64,000 nucleotides of DNA from the NCBI GenBank assembly GCA_019671005.1, contig CM033725.1, forward strand, positions 32,887,338 through 32,951,337, read 5' to 3'. A program made the translations under genes and the position numbers. Positions 49,576 to 59,048 of this stretch are shown in pieces. Source of the stretch: Hibiscus mutabilis. Its lineage: Eukaryota; Streptophyta; Magnoliopsida; Malvales; Malvaceae. The notes beneath the pieces were generated by a model. The model was not told where the DNA came from. It worked only from the letters and a program-made list of their open reading frames with translations, and did no database searches. Position 1 is the stretch's first letter. Every line of letters starts with the position of its first letter.

Positions 49576-50654
49576 TTGTGAATTGATTATGAGATGCATG
49601 AATTAATGTATTTTTGTATTCATTGGTATACGAGGATTATTTGGGATCAAATATCGGGTCAAGTGGAATATTTAGGAAGCTTAGATGAGGATTTTAGCGA
49701 TATCAGCTTAAACTTAGTACACCTCAAACCCCTATTACTTCATGAGCATCATAAATGTGATTGCTTTATGTGTTAGTCTCTGCAAATTAGGTAAACGATG
49801 AATATGCATGTATGGAGACCGATAGTATGTGACTCGATATTTTGAGATGCATGATGATGTTACGGATATGATGGGATTAATGGAGACTTATAGACCGTGT
49901 AGGGTCGTTTGTAGTGCTTGTGTGATATTGGGTTATTGTTGATTGATTGATAATCGTAATGCCTTGTTTACTTGTTCAAATAGATTAATATATTTGATGG
50001 AAAATGTGTAAGAGATGAATAATGGTAATATTATAATAAATGAGTATAAAGACGGTAAGTAGTGTTAGTTGAACGAATGCGTTAGTAAATAAACCCTAAT
50101 GACTTTCATAAGATCTAGGGATCGAATAAAATGTTTTGAGATCATAATTCAAGGAAATGGAGTGAACCTGTATTTAGGGTATCAGTACGAGCATTGGCCA
50201 TACCGGTACGCATTTGGAGGACATATCGGTATGGGTCAACCCGCACTGGTACTTGTGGGAATCTAGGATTCTAATAAGCAGTTTCTGTGTCGGTACGGGT
50301 GTGAGTACCGATACTCGAGGGTACCGTATCGATGCTCGTGTACGAGAAATAATCTCTAAATGCAATTTAAGGATAGAAATTGATGTGAACATTAATAATT
50401 GATTTAATTCTTGATAAATGAGATAGCGAGGATTAAAGGAGGCAATAAATGAGCTTAATTATATACTTCTCCATAATGTATTAATAACTTGGTAATATAA
50501 AATAAATGATGTGATGACGTTTAGCAACGATAGAGAGATCTTTGGGATCACGTTGCTTGTTTGTCGGGGAGGCATTTGATTGGTTATGTTCTTGATTGAT
50601 GGGATCCGAATACCTAGTGGAAGAGTGTTGCAACACCATGGTCAGAGATACCGA

Positions 50655-50850
50655 GTGTGGGTGTATGTTCCAATGCTATGTGACCCGGCCTCACCCAGGG
50701 TGTATGTTCCGATGCTAGGTAACCCGACCTCACTCAGTGTGTAGATGCTCGAGGGGGGATTCCGAGCAAGGGTGTATGCTCCGATGCTATGTGGCCCGGC
50801 CTCACCCGGAGTGTATGTTCTGATGTTACGTGACCCAGCCTCACTCCAGA
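50655..50850 (+). repeat. Minisatellite in TEK-D LTR (about 47-bp units)
   Basis: Four units of the form gtgtatgttccgatgctatg followed by acccggcctcaccc, at about 50659, 50700, 50772 and 50819, with an intervening variant (gtgtagatgctcgag). Confidence 0.85.
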
Positions 50851-51070
50851 GTTGTTGTTGTTGTTGATATGTGTTTTTGCCTAGATGATTTGTTGAGATC
50901 TCAGGCTTGGTTGGGCCTTGCGTGTCATGTATGATGTTTTGCTTGTTCAGAGCATGTGTTTAGGCGACTAGTGGTAGCGCCACGTGTTTATTTATCTCTC
51001 CTTATTGCTCATACTAGCTTGCATGCTTATGTTTATAATTAGCATAAAGTATAGTAGAGTATATGTGTAT

Positions 51071-51091
51071 CACTGAGCTTTGTAAGCTCAG
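51071..51091 (+). other. CACT plus hairpin in TEK-D LTR
   Basis: CACTGAGCTT, loop TGT, AAGCTCAG: an 8-bp perfect stem overlapping the CACT motif. Confidence 0.8.
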
Positions 51092-51461
51092 CGCTCGAAA
51101 TTGTTGTTTTCGTGTGTAGGTTGATCGTTGGATCATGGTATTGAGGAGCACTATCGGTACGGGGTTCCAACATGTGGTGATCTCCGGAGTACGGTACTTG
51201 AGTTTAGCGGGCTATGTATTTATAGGACCTTACATGGTAGAGTCTGTAATCCTTATTTTGAAATTGTATTAATCAAGTCAAATGTTTTAATTTAATTGGA
51301 GCTCTTTTGTAATTTTTTAATCATTTATATATTTATTTTTAAATCGTTGATTTTAAATGTTTTTGAAAACCATTTTATTTGGGCTAAACCAAGTTGAAAA
51401 GTTTTATAGATTCGGGTTGGGCTTAAGGCTGAAATGTGACATCTGGGTCGAGGGTGTTACA

Positions 51462-51758
51462 CTAAACAACAAAGCAGATTTAAATCAAAGCTAACTTAAA
51501 TCAAAGCAACCATAGCGAAAATGAAAATGAAAACTAAGATGGTTATATGATTTCACAACAAAATGTAAAACAAACTTCATAAAACAGCATCTAATAAGTA
51601 AATTTTTTTCTCGTATTAAATTAGATAGTTCTTTGTTCCCGAAAAAAGAAATGATGTATAAGCAACATATAAATTCAGACATGATGTATTCGAATTCACC
51701 TTGAGATTAAAGAGAAAATAATGACTTAATCAACAAACAATAAAATAGGGTTAATATA
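51462..51758. other. Non-coding AT-rich DNA
   Basis: I see no gene, RNA or mobile-element signature on either strand here. Confidence 0.5.
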
Positions 51759-51760
51759 TA

Positions 51761-52290
51761 CAGTAAAACCTCTATAAATTAATAATGTCGAGACTATGTA
51801 ATTTTATTAATTTAAAGAAGTATTAATTAATTGAAAAATTAATAATTTATTAATATAAATAGATTTTTTCTGATTCAATGAACCTACATTATTCTTCATG
51901 AATAAAACATATACATTGTATTGACTAATTGAATGATGTTCATGTACAATATGATTAATTAAATATAACAACTCTTCACAATTTTTTGTTGCAGTATGAG
52001 AATGCAACACCAAAACTTTTGGATGCAGTAAAAAAGTTAGAGATGAAATACAATTATATTTAAATTTTAAGAAGAATCAAACAACAATAGAATCATATTT
52101 TACTAAGTTGTCCTAGTTATATTTGTAATTTTATAAAATTATTAATTTATAATATTGAAGAGACCAGTCTTCATGAAAAATCATTATCTTACTAATTTAT
52201 CAAAATTATTAATTTAAATCTTAGGTCTATATCATTGACAAAAAGTTATTATTTTAAAGAAATTATTAATTTATCGAGTATATTAACCAG
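51761..52290 (+). mobile_element. Pogo-like (Emigrant/Lemi1-type) element remnant
   Basis: The left end, CAGTAAAACCTCTATAAATT, is the terminal repeat of plant pogo-like elements as I remember it, preceded by TA (51759-51760). The right end near 52264-52290 (attaatttatcgagtatatt) is a decayed inverted copy. Inside, 51995-52105 can be read as ENATPKLLDAVKKLE, then in another frame KKNQTTIESYFTK, resembling a C-terminal transposase tail. Strongly decayed. Confidence 0.55.
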
Positions 52291-52299
52291 CAGCTTCTA

Positions 52300-52975
52300 G
52301 TTTGTAATTGTCTTTACAAGAAACCACGTATAGCTTCTAGTACGTCAAAACCAAGCTCAGTTTGTATGTGGGTTGATAAGGGGTTGAAAAAGTGAGTTGA
52401 TAGGAAAATTTTTATTTTATCGTTGGTGAGGCTGGTTGGAGATAGTTAATAGAATATTAATTAGATATTATTAGTATTTGTAAATTAGAAAGATATTATT
52501 TATTTTTATTTTATTATTTTTGACAGAATTATTGTTCCATTACAAATTAAATTAAATTTTTTTGTTGAAATTAATAATTTTTTTGACAAAAAAGCAATTC
52601 CCTTAAAAAAAACAAATTACTTGCAAACCATTTAAAACCTATCGAGAAATGCTATATATAAAATATCATGTCTTATGTTCTCGACAGATTATATACATTC
52701 CCTCAGAAAAGTAAAATACTGACGGGTCATTTAAAACTCGTTAGAAAATAATATATATAGAATATCATATTTTATATTCTCGAGGGATTATATTTATACT
52801 CTCATAATTTTTTGACATTTTTTTATAGAAATCAACAAATTTCTTACAGAAAAAACAATTATGTCAAAAAAACAACTTAGATAAAAATTTTGTGATAAAA
52901 TATTTTATTTTTATCGGTAAATTATGACGGATTTTAAAGTCATCAAAAAATTTTTATTTGTTTTTTTTTGTGAAA
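52300..52975. repeat. AT-rich repeats, possible CACTA subterminal region
   Basis: Two related blocks (about 52635-52705 and 52737-52806) share atatcat.t.ttatgttctcga and ggattata. Words with gacgg appear near 52721 and 52928. A terminal-looking tttttttttgtg is at 52961-52972. This resembles a CACTA end, but no partner end was found. Confidence 0.3.
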
Positions 52976-53079
52976 GAGGAAAGAGACTACAAAGCCCTGA
53001 CATGCTTAGAGAAAGAACTAAAATTTTACATTATCTTGCAAAAGAACTTAAATCACTGGTGGTGGAGATTAATAGTAAT
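52976..53079 (-). mobile_element. LINE 3' fragment, separated part
   Basis: Once the composite insertion (53080-56942) is ignored, the minus-strand reading frame of the LINE RNase H domain from 56943 continues here for about 14 codons to a stop (TAA at about 53039). This is by continuity rather than by motif. Confidence 0.45.
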
Positions 53080-53213
53080 TGTCACGCCTGAGAAGAGGTG
53101 GGGTCATTAATCCCATATCAGAAAGGAAAATGGAGGTCTTGGGATATATAAACGGTGGCGCTGCACATCCTGTCAGACATGTGTTTTAGGAAGAGGGTAA
53201 TGGCCCCGTGACA
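53080..53213 (+). repeat. Repeat A, short LTR-like (134 bp)
   Basis: TGTCACGCC to CCCCGTGACA with TATA-like gggatatataaacgg. The inverted copy A' is at 56062-56196. A' is preceded (minus strand) by a purine-rich gagggagaa, as an LTR would be. Confidence 0.75.
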
Positions 53214-53214
53214 G

Positions 53215-53227
53215 TTGGTATCGGAGC
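53215..53227 (+). other. Primer-site-like sequence after repeat A
   Basis: TTGGTATCGGAGC, one change from the initiator Met-tRNA complement. It lies one base after repeat A. Confidence 0.6.
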
Positions 53228-53256
53228 AAGTATTTGAGTGAAGGAACTGATTCGAG

Positions 53257-54948
53257 ATGGCAAAGAAAGGAGGGAATGCTACAGCCCAAAAGGGTGTGGA
53301 GACCCAGGCTAACGAAGGAAAGCGAGACAGTTCGAGTAACACTGTGCCTACGCTGAGAGAAGGGTAGAAAAGCTCGAAGGATCCATGAAGGATGCCCGAT
53401 AGGAGATTGACGTTGTGAAAGTACGTCTTGACGAGCTGGCAGCGTGCAGGTTCTAAAGAACAACGTGCAAGACCTTGACCAGTGTGCCGACAGTGCGGAT
53501 AGACAGAGTGATGCACTCGAAGCCAAGCTGAAGGCTTTGAAGGCGGAGATGATGGAGGAAATTAAGGGGTTCAAGGGAGAGCTTCAGGTTTACAAAGCTG
53601 TCGTGACTGGTATGCTAACCACGGCAACAATCGGACCAAAGTTGGACGTGCCAAAGCCGAAGGAGTTTAGTGGAACTAGATCGGTCCAGGACGTGGAGAA
53701 CTTTGTGTAGAGCATGGAGCAATACTTTTGTGTTGTAGGCATCAAGGATGATGGGGAGAAGGTAAACATTGCTTCTGTTTACTTAACTGACATTACACTT
53801 TTATGGTGGCGAAGCAGATGCTCTGAAGAGCAAGGATATTTCCATCGGGATATGGAAAGAGTTTCAGGCTGAGTTCAAAGAATAATTCTACCCAAAGAAC
53901 GCCCAACATGAGACTATGAAGAAGCTGCACGAACTCAAGCATGAAGGTTCCATCCTAGAGTATGTCAGACAGTTCACTGAACTCAAACTCCAAATTAAGG
54001 ACATCACTAAAGCAGAAGGCCTCTTTGTCTTCAAAAACGGACTTAAGCGATGGGCCAAAATGGAGCTGAAAAGGATGGGAGTCGAGGAACTTTCCAAGGC
54101 TATGGCTGCAGCTGAATCCATAGCCGAGTTTGAGATGGTGGAGTCCCCCAAGCCCCGAGGCAAGGGCTATGGTAGGGGAGTCAAGAATGAGAAAGGTCTT
54201 GTGTGCTGCATCTACGGAGGGAAGCACATGATGAAGGATTGCCCCTAGAATGATCGTCTTAATGCTGTCAAAGGTGACGAGTCCGAGGAGTTGGAAGAAG
54301 AAGTGATGAGACTTGGTGCGATTACGAGTGTCAAAACAATCAAGCCGAGGGTAGAGAAGCAACTAAAGTGCTACCAATGTAAGGGGCCACACAAGTTGCG
54401 AGCATGCCCACATCGAGTTAAGCCATCCAAGGGGGTTGACGAGCCCGAATAGAGCGAGGTTGCGAGACTTGGTTTGATGATCTGAGTTCTGCTAAGGCGA
54501 GAGGACGCAAGTAGAAAGGTTGATGTTTGTCGACATCAACATTGCGGGACGATCGAGGAGTGCTCTAATGGACACTGAAGCAACCGATCTATTTATGTCC
54601 AAGAAGGCTACCGATAAACTTGGTCTTAGAGTTGTGGGTTCAACTTGCAAGATCAAGACTGTGAATGTTAAGGAAGTTCCAATTGTTGGAACAGTACGGA
54701 ATGTTGAGATGCAGATTGGTGAATGGAAGGGCAAGGAAGACTTCAAGGTAATCAATTTAGATGACTTTGATTTTGTTTTGGGACTAAGCTTCCTTGACCG
54801 TATAGATGCTCTTATCGTTTCTTGTGCCGACGTCATCTGTGTTTTAGATCGCAAACAATGTTGTGTTGTGCCCACGTACCAAGACAAGGGTAAAGGAACC
54901 AAGACGCTGACTACCATTCAGCTTGTCGAGGATGCTCTAAGCAAATGA
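53257..54948 (+). pseudogene. Gypsy gag-protease remnant in the composite
   Basis: It starts MAKKGGNAT (ATG 53257). A heptad-like region rich in K/E/L follows (RVEKLEGSMKDA, then QSDALEAKLKALKAEM). Capsid: DVPKPKEFSGTRSV, SMEQYFCVVGIKDDGEKV, LLWWR. Two zinc knuckles: CCIYGGKHMMKDCP (altered) and CYQCKGPHKLRACP (intact CCHC). Protease region 54520-54948: ALMDTEATDLF, where DTG has become DTE, and LGLSFLDRIDALI. Stops at about 53366, 53708, 53883 and 54247 plus frameshifts break it. RT, RNase H and integrase are absent. Confidence 0.78.
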
Positions 54949-55020
54949 GACATCGCTTTGGGGGCTACTATTGGAAGGACTACTTTAGTGGGGTAAGAGC
55001 TGCCCAAGTCAGCTAGCGAT

Positions 55021-55347
55021 ATGAGGCCCGTGGAAGAAACACCTTTGGGTAAGGTGGAAGAAGCATTGGACCTCAAGTGTGAAGAAGGGTCAATGCGGGA
55101 AAAGTTGCCAATGGGAAACAAGGCACCAAACTTCACAAGTGACGGGTTGATGCCAGTTAGAGTAAATGCCACAGAAAAGGTGCATCCCAAACTTCACCGA
55201 GATGTGCGCAATGATGCGGAGCAAGGAGATGTTACATGGCGGAAGGAACCAAGGCAAGCAGTATATATAGGAAGACAACCTAGTCCGAGTCGAGCGCTCC
55301 TTATGGGGGAGCCATTCTTATGGGGGAACATCATTGCCCGATTCTGA
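55021..55347 (+). CDS. Uncharacterised 108-residue frame, likely element remnant
   Basis: An open frame between the protease remnant and repeat B: MRPVEETPLGKVEEALDLK at its start, charged, with no domain I recognise. By position it may be the residue of a deleted pol, or 3' UTR that happens to be open. It is not a host gene by any evidence here. Confidence 0.25.
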   Translation: MRPVEETPLGKVEEALDLKCEEGSMREKLPMGNKAPNFTSDGLMPVRVNATEKVHPKLHRDVRNDAEQGDVTWRKEPRQAVYIGRQPSPSRALLMGEPFLWGNIIARF

Positions 55348-55447
55348 GTTGGGAGCAAGTCAAGGTACCATGGAAGATCCAAGATCAACCAAGCGAAGTC
55401 TTTTCTGAGACAACGATGAGGGCATCGCCGAATTTGGTAGGGGAGAA

Positions 55448-56056
55448 TGTAACGGCCCGTACATTTGGGTCCGAGACAGATGCACAACAAGCAACCCAAG
55501 AGGTTCAAGGCTTACCTAGAAGACCACCTGACTTTGCCCGATCGTTGGAGACTGAAAGAAAGCCAAAGTACATTGAGCCTGGTAAATTAATGGATGGCAT
55601 CTTACCAGGGAATATTCCAAGGGATAAGAATATCTCTCAATGTAAACACAAACTTAAGGAAAGAATTTCATAGTGATAGAGTTTCCTTAGTTAGTGTAGA
55701 TTGGGTAGGCGGCTTTCGATCTAAGCCGTTAGTGTGATTTGATCTTGTCCGTTCATTGTATAGGGATTCAACTATAAATAGAGGCCTCCCCACCTCAATT
55801 GTATTCATCCATCATTTGAGTAATACACTTGGTAATTACTCTAAAAAAACTCTGTAGTGTTCTTCGCGTTCTTGAGCGTTCTTTCTTCTGTTCTTGTTGC
55901 CTTTCTCTTTTGTTCGTTTCCTCTTGGAACGATCTTGTGTTTGTTTGTCTTGGAAGAATTCGATCTTCCGAAGAAGGATTTCAGGCTTAGTAGTTTGTCT
56001 AAGAACATCGACTAAGGCCGCAAGTTGGGCTAGGTCGAAACTCTAGCCCTGTGACA
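55448..56056 (+). repeat. Repeat B, 609-bp LTR
   Basis: It is preceded by a purine-rich ggggagaa, starts TGTAACGGCC and ends CCCTGTGACA. TATA box ctataaata at 55772. Its inverted partner is 56331-56942, about 93-95% identical by eye. Confidence 0.85.
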
Positions 56057-56061
56057 GTTCT

Positions 56062-56196
56062 TTTCACGGGGCCATTACCCTCTTCCCAAAAGACATGTCT
56101 GACAGGATGTGCAGCGCTACCGTTTATATATCCCAAGACCTATCTTTTCCTTTCCTATATAGGATTAATGACCCCGCCTCTTCTCAGGCAATGACA
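56062..56196 (-). repeat. Repeat A', inverted copy of A
   Basis: It matches 53080-53213 in reverse, with the inner end changed (GTGAAAA for GTGACA). It sits five bases from the end of repeat B. Confidence 0.88.
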
Positions 56197-56316
56197 TTCT
56201 CCCTCACTCAACCTCGTCACGAGCTTCCGCTCTCGTGATTGGCCAATTGTCACAGTTGTCCACCCTGCCTACCTCACTCATGGGTGCTCGGTGTGAAATC
56301 GGGCAGTCAATGGGTC

Positions 56317-56328
56317 GCTCTGATACCA
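56317..56328 (-). other. Primer-binding site beside repeat B'
   Basis: The minus strand reads TGGTATCAGAGC, the exact initiator Met-tRNA complement, two bases after the end of B'. This marks B' as a 5' LTR for minus-strand transcription. Confidence 0.85.
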
Positions 56329-56330
56329 CT

Positions 56331-56942
56331 TGTCACGGGGCTAGAGTTTCGACCTAGCCCAACGTGCGGCCTTAGTCGATGTTCTTAGACAAGCGACTAA
56401 GTAAGCCTAAAATCCTTCTCTAGAAGATCGAATTCTTCCAAGGCACACAAACACAAGATCGTTCCAAGAGGAAACAAACAAAAGAGAAAGACAATAAGAA
56501 CAGAAGAAAGAACGCTCAAGAACGCGAAGAACATTACAGAGTGTTTTTAGAGTAAATGCCAAGTGTATTACTCAAATGATGGATGAATACAATTGAGGTG
56601 GGAGGCCTATATTTATAGTTGAATCCCCATACAATGAACGGACGAGATCAAATCACACTAACGGCTCAGATCGAAAGCCACCTACCCAATCTATACTAAC
56701 TAAGGAAACTCAATCACTATGAAATTCTTTCCTTAAGTTTGTATTTACATTGAGAGATATTCTTATCCCTTGAAATATTCTCTGGTAAGATGCCATCCAT
56801 TAATTTACCAAGCTCAATGTACTTGGGCTTTCTTTCAGTCTCCAACGATCGGACCAAGTCAGGTGGTCTTCTAGGCAAGCCCAGAACCTCTTGGGCTGCT
56901 TGTTGTGCATCTGTCTTGGACCCAAATGTGCGGGCCGTGACC
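56331..56942 (-). repeat. Repeat B', inverted copy of LTR B
   Basis: On the minus strand the start reads GGTCACGG, where B has TGTAACGG, so the terminal bases have decayed. It ends CCCCGTGACA. Confidence 0.85.
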
Positions 56943-57800
56943 TAATGCCTCAAAATCCTCATATGAAACCAGATTTGCTAATGAGTCTGCGATTTTACTA
57001 CCCTTTCGTAGAATATGTTGGAACTAAACATCCCAATTAGGATCCCTCGTAAATCATTAATATGCGAGAATAAAGAGTGTCCACTACAACGATTGTGAAA
57101 ATCGTTGAGTAGACTCAAAGCCTCTAAATATTAAGCTCAATGATTAAATTTCGTATACCCTTATCCGAAGCACATGATAATCCCAAATAAACTCTCCAAA
57201 ATTCAGCATCACAGAACAAGCCTCAATGAACTTTGCAATGCCAAGGAACCAACTACCCCTATGATCACGTATCACCTACGCAAACTATTCGACGAGCATC
57301 GCCTGTGCTAATATTGACCCATCCCACAGTAGGTGGTAATCAATGACTTGGCCACACGCCAACACCGGAGCAATATAGCTCACTTCTCCATTCGACTCCA
57401 AAGCTTTACAAGGGAGCATTTTTAATTGATAGTTGTGTTTCAAAATAGTACCCTGATCTTCTAAAGGATTACCAAAAACCAAAGAATTCCTATTTAACCA
57501 CAAGTTCCAAATCACAACACCGAATAAAAGTTTCTAATCACAGTCGACTTTTACGAAATAACTTGGATTAGAAAGATTCACGCCAATCCAATTCTGAATA
57601 TCCATAGAAATAAATCATTAAAGTTTTTCTTGTTTGATTAATACGTGCCAAATTGATAGAGCTAAAAGATATATTCGCAAAATATGATGTACACCTTTCG
57701 TGTCCGTCTAACAAATATAACAACTACTGTCCAAAATATAATGTCGACGAACTCACTCATCATTAGTCAAAGCTTTCCACAACAGTCAAGTCACATAAAA
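56943..57800 (-). mobile_element. Non-LTR retrotransposon (LINE) RNase H region fragment
   Basis: Minus strand: IWNLWLNRNSLVFGN (57510-57465), a motif of the region joining the zinc-binding and RNase H parts of plant LINE ORF2. Then an RNase H piece ending with HILRKGSKIADSLANLVS (57035-56970), where the Asp of the IADSLA motif is a typical catalytic-site neighbour. A TAG interrupts NWDV*FQH. The RT domain is not visible. It is interrupted by the composite at 56942. Confidence 0.65.
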
Positions 57801-58334
57801 ATCTTAATACGATGAAGCCCCTTAAAAATATGAATAATCTTCCAACTTTATTTTGCTCTCCAATATTAGCACTTACCCGATACTATATGTCAATTCCACT
57901 GTAAATTGGTGATTATCACAACCTTTTCATCCAATGGAGTCATTTGCGAGATGGTGCATTGGGCCTTTTATAGCAGCAATGCGCATCTAAACAGGTAAAT
58001 GGAGAAAATATTGGAACAAAGACCACGACCACTATTATTGTTTAACAAATGAGTGGTTTGTAATCAGTCACGTGTATGAGTGTTTCAGGTTTGCAGGTTT
58101 GATTCTTGTTTTCCAGGTTTCTTGTCAGAAGGAAGTTTAACAACAAGTTTGTTAGGTGAATAATAACAAGTTTAACAAATAAGTGGTTTTCAGTGAGTGC
58201 AGGTAGGTTTTATGTTCAGCACCACTGGTGATTAGAGCTGTTAAGATTGATAAAGAGATGGTTAGAAGATTGTTAGTCTTCACCCCAGTCTTCTATAAAA
58301 ATATTACGGTTATTTTTCAATAAAGCTTTAAAGA

Positions 58335-58370
<36 letters not shown>

Positions 58371-58650
58371 TCTTTCTCTTTCTCTAAACTTCTTTCTTCC
58401 CAAGATTCTAACAACCACTCTCCCAGTGATTAACCATGTCAACAACATAAACACGACTAAGCAAGGATATAATGTTGGAGGAAACATACCTGCATAGGGG
58501 GCCAATATTATTGATCCATGCATCAAATCAGAAATCAATATTGTATCCTTCTTGATATTTTAAACAATTTTATTTTGCACATCTAACTGTTCAATTTTAA
58601 TTTTATAATAAAATTTAAAAATTAATATTTTGGTTGTAACTTTTAAAAGT
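57801..58650. other. Intergenic DNA upstream of psbP
   Basis: No gene seen. Contains the CT microsatellite listed separately. Confidence 0.5.
58338..58386. repeat. (CT)n microsatellite
   Basis: CT dinucleotide run, pure for about 28 bp and then interrupted by ccc and ttt. Confidence 0.95.
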
Positions 58651-58863
58651 TAAGTGTTAAAAAAAGTCACGATTTTCTATTTTTATAAGGATGTCATGAT
58701 TTACTTTTGTTTTTTCTTGAACAAAAATATCGTGATTTACTTATGTCATGTATCATTATTGATTTTATTTTTTTCTATTATTGTTTTCCGTAGCCATTCA
58801 TATTGTATTCTCTATGCCATTTCAAAACGAAATCCGACGTGGACATAGCAAAGAGTAACAAAA

Positions 58864-58873
58864 GCCACGTGGC
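58864..58873 (+). promoter_or_regulatory. Palindromic G-box upstream of psbP
   Basis: gccacgtggc, a perfect 10-bp palindrome with the CACGTG core, lies 176 bp before the psbP start codon. A second ACGTGG (gacgtgga) is at 58836-58843. G-boxes bind bZIP and bHLH factors (HY5, PIF) in light-regulated genes. The role here is inferred. Confidence 0.7.
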
Positions 58874-58894
58874 ACGAATGAAAGCCTCAACACC

Positions 58895-58900
58895 CTTATC
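58895..58900 (-). promoter_or_regulatory. I-box-like GATAAG upstream of psbP
   Basis: CTTATC on the plus strand (GATAAG on the minus), 22 bp after the G-box. G-box plus I-box pairs are typical of light-responsive promoters. Confidence 0.45.
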
Positions 58901-59048
58901 CCAACATCCCCGATCTAATCCTCCTTCTGCATCTAATATCCAAACACAAACTCAATTCCCTTCACATATCAACAACATCCAAATCCTCCCACTCTCATTA
59001 TTTTTTTTCCAACTCTACAACAAGAAAGGGAAGACCACTAGCATTATC

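Larger units (their letters stand above)
47486..51461 (+). mobile_element. TEK-D: Tekay-like Gypsy element, 5'-truncated
   Basis: A 1.2-kb internal remnant (47486-48719) with no clear domain ends in the lineage-typical wording ttttgaggacgaaatttctttt and a purine-rich stretch. A 2742-bp LTR follows (TGTAACAACCC to GGGTGTTACA). Upstream gag-pol and 5' LTR are missing. The right flank is non-Athila DNA. Confidence 0.72.
48720..51461 (+). repeat. 3' LTR of TEK-D
   Basis: Terminal TGTAAC/GTTACA repeats are perfect. It holds a GC-rich 0.5-kb island (48960-49450), a W-box cluster, a minisatellite and a CACT-hairpin, in that order. Confidence 0.8.
53080..56942 (+). mobile_element. Composite LTR-like insertion with interleaved inverted repeats
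   Basis: The order is A (53080-53213, +), gag-protease (+), B (55448-56056, +), A' (56062-56196, -), short spacer with a primer site (-), B' (56331-56942, -). Outer flanks are gtaat and taatg, sharing taat. Removing the block restores a continuous LINE frame, so it appears to have entered as one unit. A and B both have TG...CA type ends and TATA-like boxes, but are different sequences. Confidence 0.7.

Noticed and set aside
50655..50850. CRISPR-like array
   Set aside because: The units are a contiguous imperfect minisatellite in a plant LTR, with no repeat-spacer structure.
58317..58538. Minus-strand frame with RERERE repeats
   Set aside because: It is the translation of the CT microsatellite.
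58803..59048. Upstream in-frame start extending psbP by 82 codons
   Set aside because: The conserved precursor starts at MASAAS (59049). The added part has no targeting features and overlaps the promoter G-box.
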